A stretch of 40,164 bases of DNA from Actinomycetota bacterium. Lineage in GTDB: Bacteria; Actinomycetota; Thermoleophilia; Gaiellales; Gaiellaceae. The stretch is from positions 1-40,164 of the forward strand of contig JACCXX010000053.1 in assembly GCA_013696805.1 (NCBI GenBank), given 5' to 3'. Position 1 is the stretch's first letter. Each line of letters begins with the position of its first letter. The notes beneath the pieces were generated by a model that ran no database searches, was not told the DNA's origin, and worked only from the letters and a program-made list of their open reading frames with translations. Both the position numbers and the translations under genes were made by a program. This document shows positions 8,207 to 16,166 of this stretch, piece by piece.

Positions 8207-9372
8207 TGGTCGATTACGTCGTCACACAGCGGATGCCGTCGCGCATGCCCGCGCGTGCGCGCGAGGCGTCACTCCTCCGCAACCTCGACTGGGTGCTGCT
8301 CGCCACGGTCGTCGCGCTCGTGGGGTACGGCCTCTGGGCGATCGACGGCATCACGAAGCTCGACGTCGCGGGCGATCCGGACTACTACGTCAAGCGGCAG
8401 GCCGCCTACGCGCTGATCGGATCGATCGGCCTGATCGGCGCGGTGCTGATCGACCCGCAGCTCTATCGCCGGCACAGCAGGATCGTGTACGGCGGGATGA
8501 TCGCGATGCTGCTCCTCGTCCCCGTGATCGGCGTCGAGGTCCGCAACACGCGGCGCTGGATCGAGCTCGGCGCGTTTCAGTTCCAGCCCTCGGAGTTCGG
8601 GAAGCTCCTCGTCATCCTCTCCCTCGCCGCCTTCCTGGCAGATCGCGGGAAACGGGTCGCCGAGGGGAGGACGATGCTCGCCGCGACGGGCCTCGCCTTG
8701 GTGCCGATGATCCTCGTCTTCCTACAGCCGGACCTCGGGACGGCAGTCGCGTATGCGGCTGCCCTGTGGGCGACGCTCTTCGTCGCAGGGACGCGCTGGG
8801 TGCACCTGTCGGCGCTCCTCGGCGTGGCCGCGCTCGCCTCGGTCGTCGTCCTCTGGGCAGCGCCGGCGGCAGGGATCCACCTGCTCGCGGACTATCAGCG
8901 GGACCGCCTCACGGGCTTTCTGAACCCGTCGGAGAATCCGCAGGGATCGACCTACAACATCACGCAGTCGACGACGGCTGTGGGCGCGGGCGGACTCGAC
9001 GGACGCGGAGTCTCCGGAGCCACCCAGACGAACCTGAACTACCTCCCCGAGCATCACACGGACTTCGTCTTCGCCTCGCTCGCCGAGCAGCGTGGCTTCT
9101 TCGGCGTCTCGATCCTGCTGCTCCTCTACCTCCTCCTCATCTGGCGGGCAATCAAAGTCATCACCTACGCGACGGACGCGTACACGGCGACGGTTGCAGG
9201 CGGCATCGCCTTCGTTTTTCTGGTGCAGATCTTCATCAACGTCGGCATGACGATCGGGATGGCGCCGATCACCGGGATTCCGCTTCCGTTCGTGTCATCC
9301 GGCGGGTCCTCGATGGTCGTGAATCTCGCGTCAGTCGGTGTTTTGCAGGCGATCTGCGCTCGACGGCGCTGA
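8206..9372 (+). CDS. rodA: Peptidoglycan glycosyltransferase RodA (SEDS family)
   Basis: RodA polymerises lipid II during elongation together with PBP2. The 388-residue product has about ten hydrophobic helices and the SEDS hallmarks: RRWIELGAFQFQPSEFGKL, FLQPDLGTA, the extracellular loop with LPEHHTDFVF, and the final GIPLPFVSSGGSS. ATG at 8206 overlaps the mrdA stop. After its stop an imperfect hairpin (CACCGC/GCGGTG at 9374-9387) could end the shape operon, though no T run follows. Confidence 0.96.
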   Translation: MVDYVVTQRMPSRMPARAREASLLRNLDWVLLATVVALVGYGLWAIDGITKLDVAGDPDYYVKRQAAYALIGSIGLIGAVLIDPQLYRRHSRIVYGGMIAMLLLVPVIGVEVRNTRRWIELGAFQFQPSEFGKLLVILSLAAFLADRGKRVAEGRTMLAATGLALVPMILVFLQPDLGTAVAYAAALWATLFVAGTRWVHLSALLGVAALASVVVLWAAPAAGIHLLADYQRDRLTGFLNPSENPQGSTYNITQSTTAVGAGGLDGRGVSGATQTNLNYLPEHHTDFVFASLAEQRGFFGVSILLLLYLLLIWRAIKVITYATDAYTATVAGGIAFVFLVQIFINVGMTIGMAPITGIPLPFVSSGGSSMVVNLASVGVLQAICARRR

Positions 9373-9482
9373 GGCACCGCGGGCGGTGTCGCCCCCAAGT
9401 GACCCGCCGAACGTCTGAACTACCCTCGGACGCCCTAATTCGGACGTTAGTCCGTCCGGTCCGGGACCTACCCTGGCGGCGG

Positions 9483-9680
9483 ATGGCATCTAAGCGTGAG
9501 GCGCACGAGCTGCTTCTGATCGAGGAAGCCGACGCGTGGTTCGAGTATCTGGCGTCGACCAGGGGTCAGACCGCCGCGCGTTACAAGGAGGTTGAGCCCT
9601 GGGCCTGGGCACGACTGGGGCAACGGTTGCGTGCGATCCGAACGAGGCGCGCCAAGCTGAGACCCGTCGCAGCGGCCTGA
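9483..9680 (+). CDS. Small conserved-looking protein, unknown function
   Basis: ATG at 9483 opens a 65-residue frame with normal codon usage: acidic first half (HELLLIEEADAWFEYL), basic C-terminus (RTRRAKLRPV). There is no ribosome-binding site, but TACCCT lies eight bases upstream of the ATG, so a leaderless transcript would fit. The 100 bases before it contain repeated TCGGACG and an inverted CGGAC/GTCCG, perhaps an operator. No family recognised; its location between rodA and rne gives no functional hint. Confidence 0.5.
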   Translation: MASKREAHELLLIEEADAWFEYLASTRGQTAARYKEVEPWAWARLGQRLRAIRTRRAKLRPVAAA

Positions 9681-9773
9681 CTCCTGTCGTGGAGGTGCAC
9701 CGCCACCAGCACGAGCGTGCTAAACAGCGTACGCCGCCAAAGCGTGCTTTTCGCCGCCGAAAGTCGTGAGACA

Positions 9774-9887
9774 TTCGGCGGGTCGCCGAAGGCGACCTAG
9801 GCTCCTGATACCCTGGGAATCGAGCTTTCTATGCTCGAACTTTCCACCATCCATTCGCAGCGCGCGCCCTACCGGGGCAGCGCGCGC
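9774..9887 (+). promoter_or_regulatory. Structured leader upstream of RNase E/G
   Basis: Two overlapping hairpins are possible. TTCGGCG (9774-9780) pairs with CGCCGAA (9784-9790), while GTCGCC (9782-9787) pairs with GGCGAC (9791-9796); they share bases and exclude each other. A third hairpin pairs GCGCGCGC at 9860-9867 with the same sequence at 9880-9887, ending eight bases before the AAGGAG ribosome-binding site. A -10-like TATGCT lies between them near 9830. Confidence 0.45.
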
Positions 9888-9907
9888 GTCACACAAGGAG
9901 TTTTCGC

Positions 9908-12523
9908 TTGCTGCAATGGTTCAGGCGCAAGACGCGCCAGGAACAGGCGCGCGATGAGCGCCCCGCTTCGGACACTGTCCGAGAAGTAGCCGACAGGCCC
10001 GCCCCACAGGCGGCGGGCGACACGACAACACAGGAGAGACCAAAGAGGCGCCGGGGGTCGCGCGGCGGCCGGAACCGCAAGAAACGACCGTCCGACGCGG
10101 GCACGATGTCCACGTCCACAGCGAAGGCGGAGGCCAAGCCGGCTTCGGCCCGCCCGCCCACCCCGAAGCCCGCGGCCGAGAGGAAGCCAGCCGGCGCCCG
10201 GACGCGCACACAGCGTCGCCGCACACCGGCCAAGCGCCCACCGCTCCCGCCGGCGAAGCGCGAGCTGCTCGTCTCCGTCGACGTCGGTGAGCAGCGTGTC
10301 GGCGTGCTCGAGGACGGCCGCGTCGCCGAGGTCTACCTCGAGCGCCCCGCCCGCCGCTCGATCGCCGGAAACATTTACAAGGGCTCGGTCGACAACGTCC
10401 TGCCGGGCATGGAGGCCGCATTCGTCGAGATCGGCCTGGAGAAGAACGGCTTCCTCTACGTCGACGAGATCGTCAGGCCGGAGCTCGAGGGCCGGGGGAA
10501 GGGCAAGAAGATCCAGGACTTGTTGAGCCGGGGTCAGGATGTCCTCGTCCAAGCGGTCAAGGACCCGATGAAGGGCAAGGGCGCGCGACTCACGACAGAC
10601 ATCTCGTTGCCCGGCCGCTTCGTGGTCTTCGTCCCGAACGGCGAGGGCCTCGGAGTCTCGCGTCGGCTGGAGGACGACGAGCGCATCCGCTTGCGCGACA
10701 TCCTCAAGGCGCTCGCGCCGAAGGAGGGCGGCGTCATCGTCCGCACCGCCGCCGAGGGAGCTTCGGCCGAAGACGTCGAGCGCGACCTCGTCTTCCTGCA
10801 GCGCCTCTGGAAGTCGATCGAGACGACGGCGAAGTCGGCCAAGGCGCCGAGCCTCGTTTACCAGGAGGCGGAGCTTCCGCTCCGCGTCGTGCGCGACCTC
10901 TTCACGGAGGATTTCCAGCGCGCGGTCGTCGATCACGACCTCACGTTCAAGCGGGTCGTCGGCTATTTGAAGAAGACCTCGCCGCACATGGTCGAGCGCG
11001 TCTCCCGCCACCGCGACAAGACCCCTCTCTTTGAGGCGACCGGTGTTGAGGATGCGATCCGCTCCACGCTCTCGCGTCGAGTCGACCTGCCTTCGGGGGG
11101 CTACCTCGTGTTCGACTACGCCGAAGCGTTCACCGTTATCGACGTCAACACGGGCCGCTTCGTCGGTTCCCGCTCGAAGAGCTCCGGCGCCCGCCTCGAG
11201 GACACGATCACCGCGAACAACCTCGAAGCCGTCAAGGAGGTCGTCCACCAGCTGCGGCTGCGGGACATCGGCGGGATCATCGTCATCGACTTCATCGACA
11301 TGGCGAACCCGAAGAACCGGACCACGGTCGAGGAGGCCCTGAACAAGGAGCTCGAACGCGATCGCACCAAGACATACGTCGTCGAGATCTCGCCCCTCGG
11401 GCTCGTCGAGATGACGCGCCAGAACGTGACGGAGGGCCCGCGCGAGATCCTCACGCAGAAGTGTCCGACCTGCACCGGGGACGGGATCGTGCTCTCGGCC
11501 GAATCCGCCGCCGTCGACATCGAGCGCAAGCTGCGTGGCCTCGCCGTCAGCGCCAAGCGCGGCGTCGAGGCTTTCCGCGTCGAGTTGGAGCAGCATGTCG
11601 CCGAGCACGTGATTGGGCAGGGCGCTTCGCGTCTCGCCGAGATCGAGGAGCGCTCCAAGCGGCGGTTCTTCATCGACCGCCAGACCGGTGTGTCGCTGGA
11701 GCACTTCCAGGTCGTGGCTGAAGGCAAGCTCGTTGATCTTGCCCCGACCGGCCCTGTCTCGGAGGGCGAGGAGACGCGTGTCGAGCTCGTCGAGGTCGGG
11801 CGGCATGATCTCGCAGCAGCCGTTGCCAAGCTCGACGGGTCCGCGCTGATCGTCTCCGACGCGGCCAAGCTCGTCGGAAAGAAAGTCAAGGTTCGGGTCG
11901 ACCGCGTGCTCGACGGAGTGGCTTACGCGTCGCTCGTCACGCCGGCAAAGTCAGGTGCCGGCGATGGGCCGATCACCGCCGAGTCGGAGGCCGAGAAGCC
12001 CACACGGGCACCGCGGCGCAAGAAGGCCGAGGCAACGCCTGGGCTCGAAGCGAAATCGGAAACCGTGGCCGACCCCGAGGAAGCGGTTGAGCCGTTGCTC
12101 GAAGTGGAGGCTGAAGCCGAAGCCGAAGCTGTGGCTGAGCCGGATGAAGCCACCGAGGAGCCCGCTGGAGAGGGGACCGCCGCGGACGAGAAGCCGAAGA
12201 AGAAAACGCGTCGGGGAACGCGCGGAGGCCGAAACCGTCGCCGCAAGCCTGCACCGGCCACGATGGCCACGGCGCCCACTGCGGCCGCCGCGGCCGCCGC
12301 GGCCGCGAACGGCGAGCCCGAAGCAGAGGCTGTGGCCACGATTCACGTCCCCGATCCGGAGCTCGGCCGCGAGAACGGCGAGGCGCCGGTTTCCGATACT
12401 GCCGCTGCGGCCGAAGGGGAGCAACCGGTCAAGAAGAAGACACGACGTGGCTCCCGCGGCGGCCGCAACCGGCGCAAGAAGGTCGCGACTACGACCGAGC
12501 CGGAGCCGACGCCCGAGAGCTAG
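9908..12523 (+). CDS. rne: Ribonuclease E/G family endoribonuclease with arginine-rich tails
   Basis: The enzyme cleaves single-stranded RNA and drives mRNA decay and rRNA processing. The 871-residue protein has a basic, disordered N-terminal tail of about 115 residues, then an S1/OB region (IAGNIYKGSVDNVLPGMEAAFVEIG), the DNase I-like catalytic part with Asp412 in DVNTGRFVG and Asp461 in VIDFIDM, the zinc-link CPTC (Cys519, Cys522), and a long low-complexity C-terminal tail. An Arg-rich motif RRG[ST]RGGRNR occurs once in the N-terminal tail and twice in the C-terminal tail. Start TTG is supported by AAGGAG seven bases upstream. The following hairpin at 12537-12554 would terminate the transcript. 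Confidence 0.95.
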   Translation: MLQWFRRKTRQEQARDERPASDTVREVADRPAPQAAGDTTTQERPKRRRGSRGGRNRKKRPSDAGTMSTSTAKAEAKPASARPPTPKPAAERKPAGARTRTQRRRTPAKRPPLPPAKRELLVSVDVGEQRVGVLEDGRVAEVYLERPARRSIAGNIYKGSVDNVLPGMEAAFVEIGLEKNGFLYVDEIVRPELEGRGKGKKIQDLLSRGQDVLVQAVKDPMKGKGARLTTDISLPGRFVVFVPNGEGLGVSRRLEDDERIRLRDILKALAPKEGGVIVRTAAEGASAEDVERDLVFLQRLWKSIETTAKSAKAPSLVYQEAELPLRVVRDLFTEDFQRAVVDHDLTFKRVVGYLKKTSPHMVERVSRHRDKTPLFEATGVEDAIRSTLSRRVDLPSGGYLVFDYAEAFTVIDVNTGRFVGSRSKSSGARLEDTITANNLEAVKEVVHQLRLRDIGGIIVIDFIDMANPKNRTTVEEALNKELERDRTKTYVVEISPLGLVEMTRQNVTEGPREILTQKCPTCTGDGIVLSAESAAVDIERKLRGLAVSAKRGVEAFRVELEQHVAEHVIGQGASRLAEIEERSKRRFFIDRQTGVSLEHFQVVAEGKLVDLAPTGPVSEGEETRVELVEVGRHDLAAAVAKLDGSALIVSDAAKLVGKKVKVRVDRVLDGVAYASLVTPAKSGAGDGPITAESEAEKPTRAPRRKKAEATPGLEAKSETVADPEEAVEPLLEVEAEAEAEAVAEPDEATEEPAGEGTAADEKPKKKTRRGTRGGRNRRRKPAPATMATAPTAAAAAAAAANGEPEAEAVATIHVPDPELGRENGEAPVSDTAAAAEGEQPVKKKTRRGSRGGRNRRKKVATTTEPEPTPES

Positions 12524-12536
12524 TAGCACTGTGTAG

Positions 12537-12554
12537 GCCCCGGTGCGGGGCTTT
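12537..12554 (+). terminator. Rho-independent-type terminator after rne
   Basis: GCCCC (12537-12541) pairs with GGGGC (12547-12551) around GGTGC and is followed by TTT. The stem can be extended by a G-T and an A-T pair. It lies 13 bases after the rne stop and directly before the proposed rplU promoter. Confidence 0.55.
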
Positions 12555-12606
12555 GCAGGACTTCGGCCGATGGGTAGACTGATTCGTCCGCGGGCGAGCG
12601 CCCGCG
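12553..12606 (+). promoter_or_regulatory. rplU promoter and 5' hairpin
   Basis: TTGCAG (12553-12558) and TAGACT (12575-12580) are 16 bases apart and resemble a housekeeping promoter; the same TAGACT is found at the tRNA-Ala promoter. The predicted transcript would begin near 12587, at a perfect 7-bp hairpin CGCGGGC/GCCCGCG with a GAGC loop (12589-12606). Only six bases then remain before the rplU ATG, with no Shine-Dalgarno. Confidence 0.5.
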
Positions 12607-12612
12607 ATTTCT

Positions 12613-13035
12613 ATGGCCGGCTACGCGATCATCTCACTGGGGGGCAAGCAGTACCGCGTCCAGGAGGGCGACCGGTTGCTCGTGGACCGGCTCCGTCAGG
12701 ACGAGGGCAAGACGTTCCAGCCCGACATCCTGTTCCTCGGCGGCGACGGCAAGGCCGACTTCAGCCCGACGGGCACCGCTGTGACCGTTCGGGTCGTGGG
12801 CCACACCCTCGGCAAGAAGATCAAGGTCGGCAAGTACCGCAAGCGAACCGGCTACAGGCGGCACACGGGACACCGCAGCCGGCTTTCGGAGATCGAGATC
12901 GAGGCGATCGGCGGCAAGAGCTCGACCGCCTCGAAGCCGAAGGCCGAGGAGAAGAAGGCCGAGGCGCCGAAGCGGACGACGACCACGACGAAGAAGCCAA
13001 CCGCCAAAAAGGCCCCGGCCAAGAAAGAGAGCTAA
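12613..13035 (+). CDS. rplU: 50S ribosomal protein L21 with Lys/Ala-rich extension
   Basis: The first 100 residues match L21, a 23S rRNA-binding protein: [17 protein letters not shown] at the start and KRRTGYRR-like [15 protein letters not shown] near residue 75-90, the conserved rRNA contact. About 38 residues of Lys, Ala, Thr and Glu follow ([18 protein letters not shown] and on), longer than the usual about 103-residue protein; such low-complexity tails are common in actinobacterial ribosomal proteins. ATG at 12613 has no ribosome-binding site and follows a hairpin. rpmA begins five bases after the stop. Confidence 0.95.
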   Translation: MAGYAIISLGGKQYRVQEGDRLLVDRLRQDEGKTFQPDILFLGGDGKADFSPTGTAVTVRVVGHTLGKKIKVGKYRKRTGYRRHTGHRSRLSEIEIEAIGGKSSTASKPKAEEKKAEAPKRTTTTTKKPTAKKAPAKKES

Positions 13036-13040
13036 GCGAT

Positions 13041-13301
13041 ATGGCACACAAAAAAGGGCTCGGCTCCTCGCGCAACGGCCGCGACTCGAACTCGAAACGC
13101 CTCGGTGTGAAGCTGTTCGACGGCCAGGAGGTCAAGGCGGGCATGATCCTCGTTCGCCAGCGAGGCAGCCGCTTCCGGCCAGGTACGGGTGTCGGCATCG
13201 GCCGCGACGACACGATCTTCGCCAAGCAGGACGGCAAGGTTGCCTTCCAGACGAGCGGCGCCCGCCGCGTGGTCGCCGTCGTGCCCGACAGCACAGACTA
13301 G
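13041..13301 (+). CDS. rpmA: 50S ribosomal protein L27
   Basis: The 86-residue protein has the classic L27 start [24 protein letters not shown] and the core [28 protein letters not shown] split over residues 34-61. L27 reaches the peptidyl-transferase centre with its N-terminus. There is no cleavable N-terminal extension of the Firmicutes type. It lies between rplU and obg in the standard operon. Confidence 0.97.
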   Translation: MAHKKGLGSSRNGRDSNSKRLGVKLFDGQEVKAGMILVRQRGSRFRPGTGVGIGRDDTIFAKQDGKVAFQTSGARRVVAVVPDSTD

Positions 13302-13308
13302 AAGCGTC

Positions 13309-14502
13309 GTGTTCCAGGATCGGGCCCGCATCGAGTTGCAGGCCGGGCGCGGGGGAGACGGAGGGCTCAGCTTCCGCCGCGAGAAGTTCGTGCCCAAAGG
13401 TGGCCCGGACGGCGGTGACGGCGGATCGGGGGGCGACATCGCACTTGTCGCCGACGCGGCTCTGCGCGATCTCTCGTCGTTCCGTGGCCGCAAGCGATTC
13501 AAGGCCGGCCGCGGCGGGCCTGGGAAGAGCACGAACAAGCACGGGGCGGCGGGGGATCACGTCGAGCTTCGTGTCCCGGCTGGGACACAGGTCTTCGACG
13601 ACGTGGGTCAGCTCCTCGCCGACCTGGCGAGCCCCGGCGGGCGGTTCCTGGTTGCCCGCGGGGGCGCGGGCGGACGGGGAAACAAACGGTTTGCCTCGCC
13701 GACCCGTCAGGCGCCGAGGTTCGCCGAGGTCGGGCTCCCCGGGGAGGAGGCCGTCATCGAGCTCCGGCTCAAGCTGCTGGCGGACGCCGCGCTGGTCGGG
13801 TTGCCGAACGCCGGCAAGTCGTCCTTGATTCGCCGCATCTCGAACGCGAAACCGAAGGTCGCCGAGTACCCGTTCACGACGCTGGCCCCGGTGCTCGGCA
13901 CGGTGGACGCTCCGGATGGGAGGCAGCTGGTCGTCGCGGACGTGCCGGGCCTGATCGAAGGCGCCAGCCAGGGCATCGGGCTGGGGCACGAGTTCCTCGC
14001 TCATCTCGAGCGCGCCCAGCTGCTCGTGCACGTGATCGACGTCGCCGCCGGTGATCCGCACGAGTCCTTCGCAGCGATCAACGTCGAGCTCCGTGAGTAC
14101 GGGGCGGGGTTGCACGAGCGCCGGCAGGTCGTCGTCCTGAACAAGGTCGACCTGCTGCCCGAGGTACCGCCGTTTCGGGTCGACGACGAGCGCGTCGAGG
14201 CTGTCTTCGCCTTGTCCTGCGCGACCGGGGTGGGCGTCGAGGAGTTCAGGCGGGCGCTCTTCGAGCTGTGCCCGCCCACGGAGGAGCCTTCCGAGGCACG
14301 AGCAGGCGGGCTCGCCGACTTCCTCGTCTACCGGCCGAAGCCGAAGGGCCGCCGGACGTTCCGGATCCTGCGCACCGATCGGGGCTTTCGCGTCGCCGGC
14401 CGCCCTCCGCCTCAGGACGAGCTCGAGGCGGCCTTGCGGGCCGCAGGCGCGCGACCCGGCGCGGAGATCGAGATCGGCGACGACGTCATGGAGCTCGGTT
14501 GA
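13309..14502 (+). CDS. obgE: GTPase Obg/CgtA
   Basis: Obg is a ribosome-associated GTPase involved in 50S assembly and stress response. The 397-residue protein has the glycine-rich Obg domain (residues 1-155; GRGGDGGLSFRREKFVPKGG), the G domain with G1 GLPNAGKSSLI at about 164, G3 DVPGLIEGA, G4 NKVD, and a compact C-terminal OCT domain of about 70 residues (DFLVYRPKPKGRRTF). GTG at 13309 follows rpmA by seven bases. The end overlaps nadD (TTGA). Confidence 0.97.
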   Translation: MFQDRARIELQAGRGGDGGLSFRREKFVPKGGPDGGDGGSGGDIALVADAALRDLSSFRGRKRFKAGRGGPGKSTNKHGAAGDHVELRVPAGTQVFDDVGQLLADLASPGGRFLVARGGAGGRGNKRFASPTRQAPRFAEVGLPGEEAVIELRLKLLADAALVGLPNAGKSSLIRRISNAKPKVAEYPFTTLAPVLGTVDAPDGRQLVVADVPGLIEGASQGIGLGHEFLAHLERAQLLVHVIDVAAGDPHESFAAINVELREYGAGLHERRQVVVLNKVDLLPEVPPFRVDDERVEAVFALSCATGVGVEEFRRALFELCPPTEEPSEARAGGLADFLVYRPKPKGRRTFRILRTDRGFRVAGRPPPQDELEAALRAAGARPGAEIEIGDDVMELG

Positions 14503-15026
14503 TCGGTCTCCTGGGTGGGCGCTTCGACCCCCCGCACAATGGCCATGTCGCCCTGGCGCGCTCCGCCGTAGAGCAGCTGCCGATCGACCGACTGATCGTA
14601 ATGGTCGCGGAGCGGCCGGGTCACCGGGCCGCGTTGGCAAGCGCTGACGACAGGTTCCGGATGGCCGAGGCTGCTTTCGCGGGCCTGGGTGAGGTGGTGC
14701 TCGATCCGCATCCGTACACGGTCGACGCGGTTCGTGGTGGTCGCTTCGGCGACGCCTACTTCATCGTCGGCGCCGACCAGGCCGCCGTGTTCGAGAGCTG
14801 GAAGGATCCCGACGAGATCCTGCGCTGGGTCACGCTCGCAGTCGGGACCCGGTCAGGGTACGAGAGTGAGGTCACATTCGATTTCGACTCCCCGCGAATC
14901 TCGGGCACCGACGTGCGTGACCGAGTGTCCTGCGGCGAATCGATTGCAGACCTCGTCCCGCCCGCAGTGGCGCGGATCATCGAGGAGCGCAGCCTCTACC
15001 GGGAAGGCGCTTGCTGGAATCCGTAG
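14499..15026 (+). CDS. nadD: Nicotinate-nucleotide adenylyltransferase, short form
   Basis: NadD adenylates nicotinate mononucleotide in NAD synthesis. The N-terminal IGLLGGRFDPPHNGH is the nucleotidyltransferase signature with the HxGH histidines; YFIVGADQA, the WKDP segment and the late ISGTDVRDRV (family ISST.IR) also fit. At 175 residues it is shorter than the usual 190-215, mainly because the loop after the first strand is reduced (ERPGHRA in place of P...PHK). TTG at 14499 overlaps the obg stop, which implies coupling. No nearby proBA was seen. Confidence 0.92.
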   Translation: MIGLLGGRFDPPHNGHVALARSAVEQLPIDRLIVMVAERPGHRAALASADDRFRMAEAAFAGLGEVVLDPHPYTVDAVRGGRFGDAYFIVGADQAAVFESWKDPDEILRWVTLAVGTRSGYESEVTFDFDSPRISGTDVRDRVSCGESIADLVPPAVARIIEERSLYREGACWNP

Positions 15027-15099
15027 TGCATCTGCATGACGCGCTGGTCGATGCCGGCATCCTCGAACCGTGCTTTTCGTCGCGCTACGCGCGCAGCAC

Positions 15100-15519
15100 T
15101 TACCGCGAGTCGCCGGAGGCGATCACCGAGGGCACGTCTTCCCAGAGCTCCTCGAGGCGGTAGTAATCGCGCATCTCGGGCGTAAAGACGTGCAGGACGA
15201 CGTCGGTGTAGTCGGCCACGATCCAGGTGCCCTCACGCTCACCGTCGACCGCGGGCGGAAGCACCTGCTCGTCTTGCTTGAGCCCTTGGCGGACATCGTC
15301 GACGATTGCTTTCGTCTGCCGCGGGTTCTGGCCCGAGCAGATGACGAAGAAGTCCGTGTACGCGCACACGGGGCGCATGTCGAGGATGACGATGTCCTGC
15401 GCCAACTTCTCCTCGGCGAGGCCGGCGATACGACGTGCTTGGTCGAGTGAAGTCAGAGCTGGTTGGTTCCTTTCCTTGGCCTGAGTGTAGCCCGAGCGGG
15501 GGTTGTCTAATCGAGACAT
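15100..15519 (-). CDS. rsfS: Ribosomal silencing factor RsfS
   Basis: RsfS binds L14 on the 50S subunit and blocks joining with 30S in starvation. Conserved parts are visible: EDIVILDM-like QDIVILDMRPVCAYTDFFVICSG, QTKAIVDDV, WIVADYTDVVLHVFTPEMRDYYRLEELW in two stretches. ATG at 15519 gives 139 residues, about 25 longer at the N-terminus than typical. A -10-like TACACT and an AAGGAAAGG motif lie inside this extension, and family similarity begins at the CTG encoding the Leu of LTSLDQARRIA, so the true start may be that CTG. The gene faces nadD, which is unusual because the two are normally co-directional. Confidence 0.92.
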   Translation of the reverse strand: MSRLDNPRSGYTQAKERNQPALTSLDQARRIAGLAEEKLAQDIVILDMRPVCAYTDFFVICSGQNPRQTKAIVDDVRQGLKQDEQVLPPAVDGEREGTWIVADYTDVVLHVFTPEMRDYYRLEELWEDVPSVIASGDSR

Positions 15520-15654
15520 GGCCCTGCCGATGCGCGCGGTACGTTGGCTGACATAACAACGGATGAGAAAGGAGCGATCCCCGAGCAGGAGTCGTCCTCA
15601 GACCCACTGCGCCTCCAGTGCAAATGGGCGTCTTACCGCCAAGGTGTGATCACG

Positions 15655-15682
15655 GTGACGATTACGACTTCGCGGCTAGACT
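15655..15682 (+). promoter_or_regulatory. Promoter of tRNA-Ala(GGC)
   Basis: GTGACG (15655-15660) and TAGACT (15677-15682) are 16 bases apart, and the -10 ends 13 bases before the mature tRNA. The TAGACT hexamer is identical to that proposed for rplU. Confidence 0.5.
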
Positions 15683-15695
15683 GGGATACCTGCGA

Positions 15696-15768
15696 GGGGC
15701 CGTAGCTCAGCTGGGAGAGCGCCAGAGTGGCACTCTGGAGGTCACGGGTTCGATCCCCGTCGGCTCCA
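15696..15768 (+). tRNA. tRNA-Ala (anticodon GGC)
   Basis: The 73-base cloverleaf is complete. The acceptor stem GGGGCCG pairs with CGGCTCC and contains the G3-U70 wobble pair that identifies alanine tRNA; the D arm is GCTC...GAGC, the anticodon stem CCAGA/TCTGG with loop GTGGCAC gives GGC, and the T arm has GTTCGATCC. The discriminator is A; CCA is not encoded. Confidence 0.97.
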
Positions 15769-15802
15769 TCCAAAACCTTCCTCGCTAGGAGCGGGAAAAA
15801 CA

Positions 15803-15824
15803 CCCGGCTTTGCCGCAAGCCGGG
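15803..15824 (+). terminator. Hairpin after tRNA-Ala(GGC)
   Basis: CCCGGCTT (15803-15810) pairs perfectly with AAGCCGGG (15817-15824) around TGCCGC, 34 bases after the tRNA. No T run follows. A second inverted repeat, GTCCAC/GTGGAC, lies at 15830-15853. Confidence 0.5.
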
Positions 15825-15880
15825 GGGCCGTCCACGCGTCTCTCTAAGTGGACGAGCACAGACCTACGTTGCGGAGAGGG

Positions 15881-16075
15881 ATGGCCGGAGAACGGAGAAA
15901 AGCCAAGCGGAGGTCCCCCGAGGAGCAGGGTGACGAGCCCCCGGGGGAGTTCCTGTCCGACGATCTCCGCGACGACACCTCACGCTTCCTCGACGAGGTA
16001 AAACGCCAGATCAAGCGGCGCAGGGAGCCCGAGCCGGCTCCGAGGCTCGGCCCCCCGGATCGCCAGCGGCGCTAG
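15881..16075 (+). CDS. Small charged protein, unknown function
   Basis: ATG at 15881, preceded closely by GGAGAG, opens 64 codons ending at 16075. The product is strongly charged with no hydrophobic core: a basic head (ERRKAKRR), an acidic middle (EFLSDDLRDDTSRFLDEV) predicted helical, and a basic, proline-rich tail. Similar short charged proteins are often intrinsically disordered. It is not related in an obvious way to the tRNA or the downstream repeat protein. A longer start at 15848 would add 11 residues. Confidence 0.4.
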   Translation: MAGERRKAKRRSPEEQGDEPPGEFLSDDLRDDTSRFLDEVKRQIKRRREPEPAPRLGPPDRQRR

Positions 16076-16166
16076 CGCATCCGAATTCCCCTCACCCGAG
16101 GGATTGGCGGTGAGCGCCGAGAGCGCGATGCAGTGAGCGAGCAGAGGCCGGCTCACCCTGAACTCC

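Noticed and set aside
15544-15705. A TTG-started 53-residue frame running into tRNA-Ala(GGC)
   Set aside because: It covers the tRNA promoter, ends inside the tRNA and has no ribosome-binding site; coding is unlikely, though composition is not implausible.
15633-15818. Reverse-strand 61-residue frame with GADGDRTRDLQSATLALSQL-like sequence
   Set aside because: It is antisense to tRNA-Ala(GGC) and matches the usual false proteins from tRNA genes.
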